Of a stretch of DNA of 64,000 bases, positions 24,192-32,026 are shown one piece after another. The stretch lies in assembly GCA_035456105.1 (NCBI GenBank), contig DATIDV010000004.1:62001-126000 (forward strand). The letters are read 5' to 3'. The notes beneath the pieces are model-generated. The model worked only from the letters and a program-made list of their open reading frames with translations, did no database searches and was not told the DNA's origin. Each line of letters starts with the position of its first letter. Position 1 is the first letter of the stretch. The position numbers were made by a program, and so were the translations under genes. This DNA comes from Viridibacterium sp035456105 (GTDB taxonomy: Bacteria; Pseudomonadota; Gammaproteobacteria; Burkholderiales; Rhodocyclaceae).

Positions 24192-26352
24192 TCTGTTTTC
24201 TCCGTAGCTTCTGAATTCTGCTCAGGTAGTCCTCGCCAATTGCGGGGCTGGTGGAAGGCTCGGCCGGTGCAGCGACCTCTTGCGGTTGGGCGGGCTGCGG
24301 CGCATCGGGCAGTGCAGTCGCCGGTGAATTTGCAGACGTCTGCAATTCCGACTGGAGGGTGTCGCTCAGCATGTCCGCTTGACGAACGTGCATCTCCAGC
24401 ACGTCCCACTCCCACGCCTTCTTGAGATGGAGACGGAGGTGCCGACACAGATGCACGGCATAGATCGTGCAATCGAGCACTTCGTGGCGCCGATCGGTGC
24501 GATCTTTCCATCGGCTCAGGCGCGGGTTGATTCGCGACGGGATCTTCATCGAGCTCAACAACTGCTCGTAGAAGTCGGCGCGGATATCCTTGTACCAATG
24601 CATGCGACCAGGGCCGCTACCGGTCAGGCGGACGCGGCCCGCGTCTTTGCTGGAGCCTAGAATGAGATCCTTGGCTTTCGCCGTGCCAACCTGGTAGATC
24701 AGGACGCCAAACTTCGCAGCCTTCGTCGCCTTATTGTTTGGGTCGATTGGCTTGGGTGGAGTCCATATCTCAACGCGACCTTGATCGTCCGGAGCGCCCT
24801 TTTGCGCGAGTACCGGCCTGTCCTTGCGGTCGTGCTTTCGCACGAATGCATATGCGGCATCGGACGTATTGCCGTCACCGCAATCAATGCCGACTGCACG
24901 GATGCGCAACATCGCTCCACTGGGGTGCCGAACGGACTTGCTAAGAAGTTCCTCGAGCTCGATCCAAGCACCGGCATGAGGAACGATTGTTTGCCCAAAG
25001 AGTTCCCCCCAGTAGGCAATCCACATTTCCTCTCCCCTGCCAGCAGCCCACACGGTTACCGCCACGCCATAGCCCTGCACGTCGACGGTCGCGATGACTT
25101 CCAGTGCGCCCATGGCCGGCACGGACCACTCTGCATACGCCTCCGCGCGCTCGCGGAGTTCGTCCTCTTCGGGTAACTCGCCGGCGTACTCCCATGTCCT
25201 GCCACGCGTGGCGTTCGTAAAGACAATCATTTCTGTGGGGTCGCCTTGCTCTAAGAGATGCAAGGCGCGGAGGTACTTCTCGGCCAGCTTCGGCGTGTAA
25301 CTGCCTTCGAAAATGCTCTGCATTTCGTTGCAGTAGAAGCCCGGGTCCGGGTTGTTGGAGCTCGGCACCCAGCCGAAGTGCGGCTCGACGCGCGCTGCAG
25401 CCCGAATGTTCTCAACGCGATCTTCGTCAGGCCAGACACTGCCGCAGTGTGGGCACGTGTAGAACGCGTCCTCCCACCGCGCACGGCCATACACCTCACG
25501 GATAGGCCAGCGCACATCCAGATCAGGAGCGCGCAAGTCTTCTTCGCTAAGGTCTAGCCCGGGAATCGTGACGTGTTCCCACTCGACCTCGTGACTCTCG
25601 CCGCAGTGATGACAAGGAGCGTAGAAGCGACGCTGGTCCGTCGTTCGCATCTCGGCCTCGATCTCACTCGCATTCTTGGCGGTCGGAGATCCTCCGATGA
25701 GTTCGAAGGATTCGCGAACCGTCTTGCCTCGCTCGCGCAGAGCGGCAATGGACTTGCCCTGCCCCTTGACGTCCTTGTTCGTGTCATCAGGCTCTTCAAC
25801 AATCCGGATCTTCGCGCTCGTGCTCTTCACGTCGGCCGGGCTATTGGATGCCACGAGCTTTATGAGGCCGCCCAGATAGTGCTTCCGCGTGGTGCTATTG
25901 CCCTTGGTTCGACTGTTACCGGATATGCGCTTGGCAAGTGCCGGCGTTGCCCGAACCATCGGCGAAAACTTCTCTGCCTCAAAGTCCTTCGCCGACTGGG
26001 CCCGAGGGAACATTACGACCTGGACGCAAGGCTTCCAGTGGATGTGATAACCCAGCACCGAGCACACTATGCCCGCGGTATAACCTACCTGCGCTGACTT
26101 CTGGACGATGACGCGTTTGACGTGCCGCTCTCCGCATGCCGCAAGAATTCCACGCAGCACCGGCGTGTTGTCCATATCAAAATCGCCGGGGAAGTCATTG
26201 GTTTCTTCCTTCGACAGGATGCGGTACTTCTCCGCCCACTGCAGGATGCTCAGGGGCTTGCGTGGCCTGAGCTTCCTGAAGCAACGCGCAATCAGTTTGT
26301 TTAGCGCCTCTTCTGCCCAGGGGAAATGAACGACCTCGCGGATCTGACTCAC
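24178..26352 (-). CDS. Terminase large subunit, lambda gpA family
   Basis: This 724-residue packaging motor and nuclease has an N-terminal ATPase whose P-loop-like segment is QKSAQVGYTAG (about residues 84-94) and an acidic motif in RIVEEPDD. The C-terminal nuclease half includes ATVDVQGYG and AVGIDCGDG, with conserved aspartates. The last 100 residues are a variable proline/alanine-rich tail that encodes a perfect 14-bp palindrome. It follows the small subunit with an ATGA overlap. gpA-type terminases cut cos sites. Confidence 0.95.
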   Translation of the reverse strand: MSQIREVVHFPWAEEALNKLIARCFRKLRPRKPLSILQWAEKYRILSKEETNDFPGDFDMDNTPVLRGILAACGERHVKRVIVQKSAQVGYTAGIVCSVLGYHIHWKPCVQVVMFPRAQSAKDFEAEKFSPMVRATPALAKRISGNSRTKGNSTTRKHYLGGLIKLVASNSPADVKSTSAKIRIVEEPDDTNKDVKGQGKSIAALRERGKTVRESFELIGGSPTAKNASEIEAEMRTTDQRRFYAPCHHCGESHEVEWEHVTIPGLDLSEEDLRAPDLDVRWPIREVYGRARWEDAFYTCPHCGSVWPDEDRVENIRAAARVEPHFGWVPSSNNPDPGFYCNEMQSIFEGSYTPKLAEKYLRALHLLEQGDPTEMIVFTNATRGRTWEYAGELPEEDELRERAEAYAEWSVPAMGALEVIATVDVQGYGVAVTVWAAGRGEEMWIAYWGELFGQTIVPHAGAWIELEELLSKSVRHPSGAMLRIRAVGIDCGDGNTSDAAYAFVRKHDRKDRPVLAQKGAPDDQGRVEIWTPPKPIDPNNKATKAAKFGVLIYQVGTAKAKDLILGSSKDAGRVRLTGSGPGRMHWYKDIRADFYEQLLSSMKIPSRINPRLSRWKDRTDRRHEVLDCTIYAVHLCRHLRLHLKKAWEWDVLEMHVRQADMLSDTLQSELQTSANSPATALPDAPQPAQPQEVAAPAEPSTSPAIGEDYLSRIQKLRRKQNGRR
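24331..24344. repeat. TGCAGACGTCTGCA palindrome, copy 2
   Basis: An exact copy, here extendable to the 16-bp TTGCAGACGTCTGCAA, lies in the part of the terminase gene encoding its non-conserved C-terminal tail (Q-T-S-A). Confidence 0.6.
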
Positions 26353-26822
26353 TCGTCATCCTCGTCATCAATTTCATCCGCCGACTGCCAGCCCGACATG
26401 CGCATCAGGAAGGCGTCAAATACCTTGCCGATCAACTCCTCGGCCTCAGCAACAGGCTTGCCCGCGACAGCTCGCGCCAGGCGCGCCGGCTCGTCCTGCA
26501 TTTGCTCGCGCGCAAGCACCATGGCTGCAGCGATCTTGGGTTCGATCTGCTCCGCAGGAACAAGCAAACCCTTGCGCTCAAAGTTGTCCATCTCCAGGCC
26601 GTCAGCCTTCACGCGCGCGAGCCGATCAGCTGGCGTCTCGCTTCGCACCTTGCGGAGCTCTATTTCGATTTTCCAAGCGATGCACGCCTTGCTGTCGTAA
26701 TGACTCGGCACACCAGGACTGCCCCGTTGCGCGATGGGCATGCCCTGGTTCTGCCACTCGACAATCGTTTTTGGTGCGACGCCGAACACGTCGGCAATGG
26801 TTTCCTGCCCCTCGACTAGCAC
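26349..26822 (-). CDS. Terminase small subunit, Nu1-like
   Basis: This 157-residue DNA-recognition subunit has an N-terminal winged-helix (QETIADVFGVAPKTIVEWQNQGMPI) like lambda Nu1, followed by a long helical region for oligomerisation and an acidic C-terminus that would contact the large subunit. The start is GTG at 26822, preceded by GAGG at good distance. It binds cos DNA and feeds it to the large subunit. Confidence 0.88.
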   Translation of the reverse strand: MLVEGQETIADVFGVAPKTIVEWQNQGMPIAQRGSPGVPSHYDSKACIAWKIEIELRKVRSETPADRLARVKADGLEMDNFERKGLLVPAEQIEPKIAAAMVLAREQMQDEPARLARAVAGKPVAEAEELIGKVFDAFLMRMSGWQSADEIDDEDDE

Positions 26823-26970
26823 TTACTTACCTCGCTGCATTCGCCGTAACTAGGATTTTTTCGGGGTCGTTTCGCGCCGTGTGTGCATACCCCAGGGGAG
26901 GACCCGCGAAGGCCTCGATGCTTGACGACATCACTCGTCACCACACCACACAACTTGTCGAGTCGGCTCA
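26823..26970. other. Gap upstream of terminase, candidate cos region
   Basis: This 148-base gene-free gap precedes the small terminase gene, as in lambda where cos lies upstream of Nu1. It contains a GC-rich dyad (CCCCAGGGG at about 26890-26898) next to GGACCCGCGAA, partly like the CGCGGGT of lambda cosN. Assignment is positional and tentative. Confidence 0.35.
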
Positions 26971-27588
26971 TCACTTGGCATACCCCTTCAGCACAGCACG
27001 CAGCTCACGCTTGAAGTTGGCAGGGAAGCGAGCCACCATCACCTTTCGAACGACTTGGTTAATGCGCTTGGTGTTGAACATCTGGGCGATGTCGAGAGTG
27101 GTGATGGTTGATATCGGCATACGACGATCCCCGTCTCGAACGAATACCGCAGTGCCCCCCGTTGCCTTTGACGTTGCAATGAATGCACCCGGTATGACCT
27201 TCCTGCCCCCGCCCCGCCTGATCTGAAACGTAAGCTGCCTGAGCCCCCCTTTCTTGGTTCTGGTTGGCTTCCCTCCGACCACGAAGTTGATCAGGTTCAT
27301 CCCTCGTGCATCGTTGCTGTGCAGGCCGCCCTCGCGCTTTGCGTACAGCGAGGCCGTCAACTGTAGAGCGCCCTTCCGGCTAACCGCCCGCTCAACTCCG
27401 AGACGCTTCCTCGCCTGAGCACTGGTCACTCTGAACTCAGCAGAGATCGCTCGCGCCATCTCGGGAACCCCCTGTTGCGTCGTGGTGTTAAGCGCACGAG
27501 CCATGGCCTTATTCGCCACCTGCTCAGGTAGGGTCTTGAGCTGCTTCGCCACGTCGGGGAAATTCGTACGGATGCTCATCTTGATCAT
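26971..27588 (-). CDS. Minor tail protein Z-like
   Basis: This 205-residue basic protein resembles the Minor_tail_Z / HK97 gp10-like group: an N-terminal helix (DVAKQLKTLPEQVANKAMARALNTTTQQG), then VTSAQARKRLGV and a beta-rich C-terminus ending KVMVARFPANFKRELRAVL. In lambda, gpZ works at the head-tail joint. Here it lies upstream of the terminase instead of after gpFII. It is coupled to the upstream gene by ATGA. Confidence 0.65.
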   Translation of the reverse strand: MIKMSIRTNFPDVAKQLKTLPEQVANKAMARALNTTTQQGVPEMARAISAEFRVTSAQARKRLGVERAVSRKGALQLTASLYAKREGGLHSNDARGMNLINFVVGGKPTRTKKGGLRQLTFQIRRGGGRKVIPGAFIATSKATGGTAVFVRDGDRRMPISTITTLDIAQMFNTKRINQVVRKVMVARFPANFKRELRAVLKGYAK

Positions 27589-27965
27589 GGCCGCGCCCTC
27601 GACATCCGTGACTTGTCCTCGCCGTGGTGCTTCACGCGCAGGCCATCAGCGATGACCTTCCACTCCACTGCCGTTGTCGCACGCTCTGCAGCCAGCATCG
27701 CCCGGTAGCCCTCTTCCTGACGCGCCTTGATCCAGCCCGCGCGGCGCGCATCGGCGGCCTTGGTTGCGAGCCACACGGACCACGACAGGAGCTCCGCCGT
27801 GTCGTTGCTCTCCACCGCCTTCGCTAACGTCGCCGTGATGTCGGCGATATCGGTGTCGGGCCAGCCCTGCACGGCCTGCAGCCACTCGCGCGCCGTGAGC
27901 CAGTCCTTGCGCATCTGGGTCAGAACAGCCTGAGACAACGCTTGATTGCTCGCTGGATCACTCAT
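27585..27965 (-). CDS. Hypothetical protein at the start of the late block
   Basis: This 126-residue helical protein is rich in W, A and E (LTAREWLQAVQGWPDTD, LLSWSVWLATKAADARRAGWIKARQEEGYRAML). No family is recognised. It is the first late-strand gene after the repeat array at 27966-28264, so its promoter must lie in or beyond that array. It is coupled to the Z-like gene by ATGA and may be a head-tail or packaging accessory. Confidence 0.55.
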   Translation of the reverse strand: MSDPASNQALSQAVLTQMRKDWLTAREWLQAVQGWPDTDIADITATLAKAVESNDTAELLSWSVWLATKAADARRAGWIKARQEEGYRAMLAAERATTAVEWKVIADGLRVKHHGEDKSRMSRARP

Positions 27966-27987
27966 CGCAATGACTCCCGATTCCGAA

Positions 27988-28246
27988 GGTTAGGAACGTC
28001 GGGCAGAGGTTAGGAGCCCGGAGAGTGGCTACCGGCCTAGCTCTTCCTAACCTTCCTAACCTTCCTAACGTTTGTGTGTTGTGTGTGGGCGCGCGCAGGC
28101 GCGATCGTGCGCAGGTGTCCGTGCACACGTGTGCACACGCATGTGCACACGTGTGATCAAAAAGGTTAGGAAGGTTAGGAAGGTTAGGAAGAACAAGCAC
28201 TGGCGCGGGTTTGCGGGTTCCTAACCTGCTCCCAACGTTCCTAACC
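27988..28246. repeat. Symmetric array of ten GGTTAGGAA repeats, candidate replication origin
   Basis: Ten copies of GGTTAGGAA or its complement lie at 27988, 28008 (plus); 28044, 28053, 28062 (minus); 28164, 28173, 28182 (plus); 28218, 28238 (minus); two outer copies vary in the last base. Mirror pairs all share one centre, 28117. The inner blocks form 28-bp perfect inverted arms (28042-28069, 28165-28192). It lies between the primase-helicase stop and the next gene. The direct observation is certain; a replication-origin or regulatory role is inference. Confidence 0.85.
28120..28155. other. 36-nt alternating pyrimidine-purine tract
   Basis: Eighteen consecutive pyrimidine-purine steps, mostly CA, TG and CG, occupy the middle of the repeat array and include the palindrome TGCACACGTGTGCA (28122-28135). 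Such tracts favour Z-DNA under negative supercoiling. Confidence 0.7.
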
Positions 28247-28264
28247 TCGGCCGTGTTTTTGATG

Positions 28265-30706
28265 TCAGAAGCCCGCACTTGCGACCTCCTCATCTGCCAG
28301 GTAATCCGCTGCTGGCGTCTCGGTTTCCGACGTCGCCTCATTTCTAATGGGAGGCCTGTACCAATACCGAGTCATGCCATTGCGCTTCTCGACACGCGTG
28401 CACCCCAACTTCCGCAGGGCGATGCCCACGCGCGTCTGTACGTCGCGTGTGAGCTTGCTTGCATCCATCTTCAAACCCTCCATCACCGCAATGGCGACAG
28501 AGAAATCCGTGACCTGCTTATAGACCCAGTCGTGCAGCGCATCGATGTAGCTATCGGGCTGCTCACGCATCAGCTGCTCAGGGTCGAACAGGGCCTTCTG
28601 CTCCTCCGCGGTCGGCCAGAATCGTTCCTTGCTCTTGTACGCTGCCAGCGCTTCCGCGAAGAGCTGCGGCCTGTTCGCGCGCAACAGATCTAGGTTCATG
28701 ACCTCATCGCAACTCACTGGCCAGAAACGGCGCCCGCCAGTCGGATCTTTCTGCCACTCCCAGTCATTCACCGAGCCCGCGAAAACGACCTGCCGTGGTG
28801 CCTTGATGTCACGCCGGCCATACACCGGTCGATACTTGTCGATTCGACGCGTCAGGAAGCTCTTCTGCTTGCTTGCTTCGGCTTTTGCCAGCGACCCTAG
28901 CTCCGCGAACTCGTGAAGCCATACGCCGCCCAGGGATGCCATTGCGTCCTTGCTCTGCAGGTCGAGGTCGGTGTCATCAAAGAACTCTCCAGCGAGGATG
29001 CTCAGCGCCGTCGACTTGCCCTTACCCTGTGTGCCTTCCAGCACCAGGCAGGTATCGAACTTCACGCCGGGCTCCATCACCCGCGCCACCATTCCGATCA
29101 GGAAGAAGCGCGACACCAGGCGGACGTAAGGCGTGTCTGCCACGCCCAGGCAATCGGCTATCCAATGATCGATGCGCTTGGTGCCATCGTGCTTCGGTAA
29201 GCCGTTGAGGAAGTCATGCACAGGGTGGAATGAATGAGCACGAGACAAGACTTCGACCGCCTCCATCACGCGCGCAGATGACGGCGTAATGCCCTCCGCG
29301 CGTGTCAGCCAGATCGCCGTGCGCGAGTCATCCGCACTCGTCCATTCACCAACCTCGCCACCATGGAATGGCGGTGCCTGCAGCTTCACCGGAATAAGCG
29401 CGAATTCGTCGTAGGCCAGCACGCCCTGCCACTCATCACGGTTACCCATGATGTCGAACACGTTCGCAAGGCAGTCGGCCAGCTCACCCTTGCGCCACAG
29501 CAAGCGGTCGCGCCAATGGTCGTTATCGACGTCGCGCCTCTTCGACGGCTTTGCGGCAGTCGGCGTAGCGTCAGCGTACGGTTGTGGCGCTGTGTCGGGC
29601 ATGCATAGCTGCGCGTGCTCACGTACATAGCCGGCGAGCCGCACATCCTGCTCCACGCCAGCTGTGCGCCACTCCGCCAGCATGTCTGCAACATCCCAGC
29701 CGTCCGGCACGGTTAGAGGGGCTGGAATGCTCATGTTCCAAAGCTTGCAGCCCATTGGCCCAAGCAGCGCGCGCACCTTCGCCATGGCCTTGACGCCCGG
29801 CTGCTTCGCTTCAGGCAGCAAAGGCTTGGACAATGGGTCGATGCCGGCCTGTTTCTCTTCTACCGTCAGCTTCTCGCGCTTGGCATCACAGTCGGCCCAC
29901 GTGACAACCTTGCGGCCGGCCAGCGGTGACCAATCCACCTTGTCGACGGCTTGCGCGCCACCAGGCCACGCCATCACCACTACATCGAGCAGCTCCACCT
30001 GGGCAGCATCGCGGCACTTCTCCCCCTCGACGAGCAGTACCGTCGCATCTGGCATGGCAGCGAGACGGTCCAGCCCATACAGCGGCCGAGGATCAGGAAA
30101 CGCCATCCAGCGCCAGAGGCACTTGCCGCTCTTCGTGTTTCGGCAGTAGGTGAGCGGCGCAATCTCTTTGCCGCCCGTGCTCTTCACGAATCGATGAATG
30201 AAGCCCAGCAAACGTCCTTCCGCATCACGGTATGGCCATGACATTTCAGGCAGGCCGCGAAACTCATGCGCGGCAGGCGGCGCTGGCGCATCGTCAGGCA
30301 CGGGCATGACCGGCACCCAGTCCGGCACCTTCTCAGGCTTTGTTTCGGGCTGCACCTGCGCCACTGCAGCAGGCTTTGGCCTCGCCTTGCCATCGGGCGC
30401 AGGCACACACTCAGGCATGCCGAACAGGCCCGCGAGGTAGCGTGCCGCATCGCCCTGGTCGTCATTGCAGAACAGGTACGCATACAGGGACAACAGATCG
30501 CCACCCTTGTCATCCGTCGCAAAGTCGCCCCAGCGCCCATTGACCACGCTGATCGAGAAGCTGCCTTCATGGTTGTCAGCGCGGCGCGGGTTCGTGCTTT
30601 TCCATTCGTGCCCTACCCGCTTGCCATGAGGCAGCCACTCCGCAAGCAGGCTATCCGCTCGCGCAAGGGCCGCGTCTGCCAGACGCTTGAAATCGAAGTC
30701 AGCCAT
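28265..30706 (-). CDS. Primase-helicase with VapE-type ATPase domain
   Basis: This is an 813-residue replication protein. The N-terminus (residues 1-95, WKSTNPRRADNHEGSFSI...FATDDKGGDLLSLYAYL) resembles a primase zinc-binding or DUF3987-like lead; a Toprim-like segment follows (VLLVEGEKCRDAAQ). The C-terminal half is a virulence-associated-E helicase: Walker A GTQGKGKST, then ASLGGVWLHEFAELG and PTGGRRFWPVSC. It would prime and unwind phage DNA. It is the last gene of the minus-strand early operon, and the candidate origin lies immediately after its stop. Confidence 0.88.
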   Translation of the reverse strand: MADFDFKRLADAALARADSLLAEWLPHGKRVGHEWKSTNPRRADNHEGSFSISVVNGRWGDFATDDKGGDLLSLYAYLFCNDDQGDAARYLAGLFGMPECVPAPDGKARPKPAAVAQVQPETKPEKVPDWVPVMPVPDDAPAPPAAHEFRGLPEMSWPYRDAEGRLLGFIHRFVKSTGGKEIAPLTYCRNTKSGKCLWRWMAFPDPRPLYGLDRLAAMPDATVLLVEGEKCRDAAQVELLDVVVMAWPGGAQAVDKVDWSPLAGRKVVTWADCDAKREKLTVEEKQAGIDPLSKPLLPEAKQPGVKAMAKVRALLGPMGCKLWNMSIPAPLTVPDGWDVADMLAEWRTAGVEQDVRLAGYVREHAQLCMPDTAPQPYADATPTAAKPSKRRDVDNDHWRDRLLWRKGELADCLANVFDIMGNRDEWQGVLAYDEFALIPVKLQAPPFHGGEVGEWTSADDSRTAIWLTRAEGITPSSARVMEAVEVLSRAHSFHPVHDFLNGLPKHDGTKRIDHWIADCLGVADTPYVRLVSRFFLIGMVARVMEPGVKFDTCLVLEGTQGKGKSTALSILAGEFFDDTDLDLQSKDAMASLGGVWLHEFAELGSLAKAEASKQKSFLTRRIDKYRPVYGRRDIKAPRQVVFAGSVNDWEWQKDPTGGRRFWPVSCDEVMNLDLLRANRPQLFAEALAAYKSKERFWPTAEEQKALFDPEQLMREQPDSYIDALHDWVYKQVTDFSVAIAVMEGLKMDASKLTRDVQTRVGIALRKLGCTRVEKRNGMTRYWYRPPIRNEATSETETPAADYLADEEVASAGF

Positions 30707-30707
30707 G

Positions 30708-30926
30708 CTAGCCGTGCGCCCTCAGGCTCTTGGCATTCTCATCGGCCTGCCAGTCATCACGGCAATCGGCGTCGCACCAGCGGCGTGGCGTCTTGCTCTT
30801 GCGCATAGGCTTGCCACAGCACAAGCATTGGCCTGTCGGCTCTGGGCCTTCAGGCTTGCGCTTCGCGAGGGCCACGGCCGCCAGCTGCTCGGCCGTCTCG
30901 ACGGACTGATCGATCCAGTCAGCCAT
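30708..30926 (-). CDS. Small four-cysteine zinc-binding protein
   Basis: This 72-residue protein has a CLCCGKPM...RRWCDADC cluster that would bind zinc, with a helical N-terminus. Such small zinc-finger proteins are common in phage early operons. It overlaps the CII-like gene by 8 bases and ends one base before the primase start region. Specific role unknown. Confidence 0.65.
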   Translation of the reverse strand: MADWIDQSVETAEQLAAVALAKRKPEGPEPTGQCLCCGKPMRKSKTPRRWCDADCRDDWQADENAKSLRAHG

Positions 30927-31383
30927 GGGACACCAACCCGCCAGCCTCGACTATCGCGTCAATCGCCCCCAACAAACGCTGCTTGGCAGCGATCTCGTTG
31001 CGGATGCTCTGCGCAATCTCGGAACGCTCCCGTGGCGAGATACGCCGGTCGCGTATTGCATCCGCCATCGCACGGGACACATCACCGTGCGCGGCTTCAG
31101 CCGTCATGAGCTCCTGCATGAATGACGCGTACGGCTCGGCAGGGCCAAGAATCCGCAAATCCAGTTCCTCAGCCAAGGAATAGAGAATCTGGAAGTCCCC
31201 CGACATCAGCATCGCGTCGCGCGCCTCATTTAGCGTCAGATGATTCGTCGCCACTGTCCAGTTCACCTTGTTGCGCAACACCTGCTCCGACTTGCCCAGC
31301 GCTGCTGCGGCTGCAGGCAGGCCGCCTGACCATTTGTGGAAGGTGCGATGCACAGCTAGGTCTAATGCCGTTGGCTTACTCAT
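30919..31383 (-). CDS. Phage regulatory protein CII, CP76 family
   Basis: This 154-residue protein opens MSKPTALDLAVHRTFHKWSGGLPAAAAALGKSEQVLRNKVN, the hallmark of the Phage_CP76/CII family, with a helix-turn-helix at about residues 15-42. CII-type proteins act in the lysis-lysogeny choice by activating repressor synthesis. I take ATG 31383 over the GTG at 31398. It is the second gene of the leftward early operon after the Cro-like gene. Confidence 0.83.
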   Translation of the reverse strand: MSKPTALDLAVHRTFHKWSGGLPAAAAALGKSEQVLRNKVNWTVATNHLTLNEARDAMLMSGDFQILYSLAEELDLRILGPAEPYASFMQELMTAEAAHGDVSRAMADAIRDRRISPRERSEIAQSIRNEIAAKQRLLGAIDAIVEAGGLVSHG

Positions 31384-31462
31384 GAAAATCCCATCCACTT
31401 AAATGTTGTTCACTGCAGGATCACTACCGATACTTGAGGCACATCAACCAGCCGAGAACGTG

Positions 31463-31699
31463 ATGCCTACCCCGACCGATCCCAACCACCCGCTCTGCTC
31501 GTTCGGCGATACCGCCTTCGTGATAGAGATCTCGTTCTTGCTATTGCTGGATGTGATTGCGATCGAGGCCCCCCATGTGGCAGGCACCTTCGTGGGCGAG
31601 CTGGACAAGATGCTTGCGAAGAAGCTGCCCACACAGGGAATGCGGCGGCAGATTCAGCAACTGAGAGACCACTTGAGCACGGTGCTGAATCAGACATGA
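31463..31699 (+). CDS. Hypothetical protein antisense-facing the Cro-like gene
   Basis: This 78-residue plus-strand frame begins MPTPTDPNHPLCSFGDTAFV and continues with a hydrophobic stretch (IEISFLLLLDVIAIEAPHVAG) and a helical end. GAG lies 6 bases before the ATG. It converges on the Cro-like gene with a 10-base overlap at the stops. The sequence looks protein-like but has no known family; an earlier ATG at 31403 exists. Confidence 0.42.
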   Translation: MPTPTDPNHPLCSFGDTAFVIEISFLLLLDVIAIEAPHVAGTFVGELDKMLAKKLPTQGMRRQIQQLRDHLSTVLNQT

Positions 31700-31941
31700 G
31701 CGGCCTGCCCCTGCATTTCCTGCGTCAATTCGGGAGGCAATGCATCCGTGGCATTGGGATAGAGGTCGCTACGCAGCTGGTGCGGAGTCACCCTCCAGCC
31801 ACCGGCCCCGCAAAGCGCAATGACACGATCTGGCGGACAAATGACCCACTGGGATACCGCTTGCGGCCGAATGTTGAACAACGCCGAGACAGCTGCAGGT
31901 CCATTTGCCAGCTGAATTGCCGTCTTTAGAATGTCTTCCAT
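31690..31941 (-). CDS. Cro-like repressor, YdaS-type HTH
   Basis: This 83-residue protein has a Cro/YdaS-type helix-turn-helix (IQLANGPAAVSALFNIRPQAVSQW). It is divergent from the repressor gene with three operators between, the classic immunity arrangement. There is no ribosome-binding site, and the best -10 box (TACTAT, 31954-31949) puts the transcript start at or next to the ATG, so the message may be leaderless. It should favour lytic growth by repressing the opposing promoter. Confidence 0.8.
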   Translation of the reverse strand: MEDILKTAIQLANGPAAVSALFNIRPQAVSQWVICPPDRVIALCGAGGWRVTPHQLRSDLYPNATDALPPELTQEMQGQAAHV

Positions 31942-31948
31942 GACCGGA

Positions 31949-32019
31949 ATAGTAAGCTCAACTTACTCGCGCGCGCAAGTTCAACTTGCGGTGACTAACG
32001 TAAGCTCGCCTTACATAAT
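31949..32019. promoter_or_regulatory. Right operator region: three repressor sites and divergent promoters
   Basis: Three 15-bp dyads of the form GTAAG-N5-CTTAC lie at 31952-31966, 31975-31989 (GCAAG/CTTGC variant) and 32000-32014, with centres 23 and 25 bp apart. The repressor promoter has GTGACT (31991-31996), a 17-bp spacer and CATAAT (32014-32019), giving a start at the ATG of 32027. The Cro-side promoter has TTGCGC and TACTAT (31954-31949). Sites 1 and 2 cover the Cro-side promoter, site 2 abuts the repressor -35, and site 3 covers the repressor -10, as in lambda. Confidence 0.8.
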
Positions 32020-32026
32020 CCCGCTC

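Noticed and set aside
28042..28192. CRISPR array reading of the GGTTAGGAA repeats
   Set aside because: Units are 9 bp, tandem or mirrored, with no spacers of 25-40 bp and no cas genes.
27958..28341. 127-residue minus-strand frame with PNLPNLPNLF and LGRLGRLG
   Set aside because: Those stretches are the translated 9-bp repeat array and the frame also overlaps the primase end; it is a shadow of the repeats.
30671..30685. GCGTCTG-C-CAGACGC inverted repeat at the start of the primase gene
   Set aside because: The arms are in the opposite order to the 14-bp palindrome and it occurs once.
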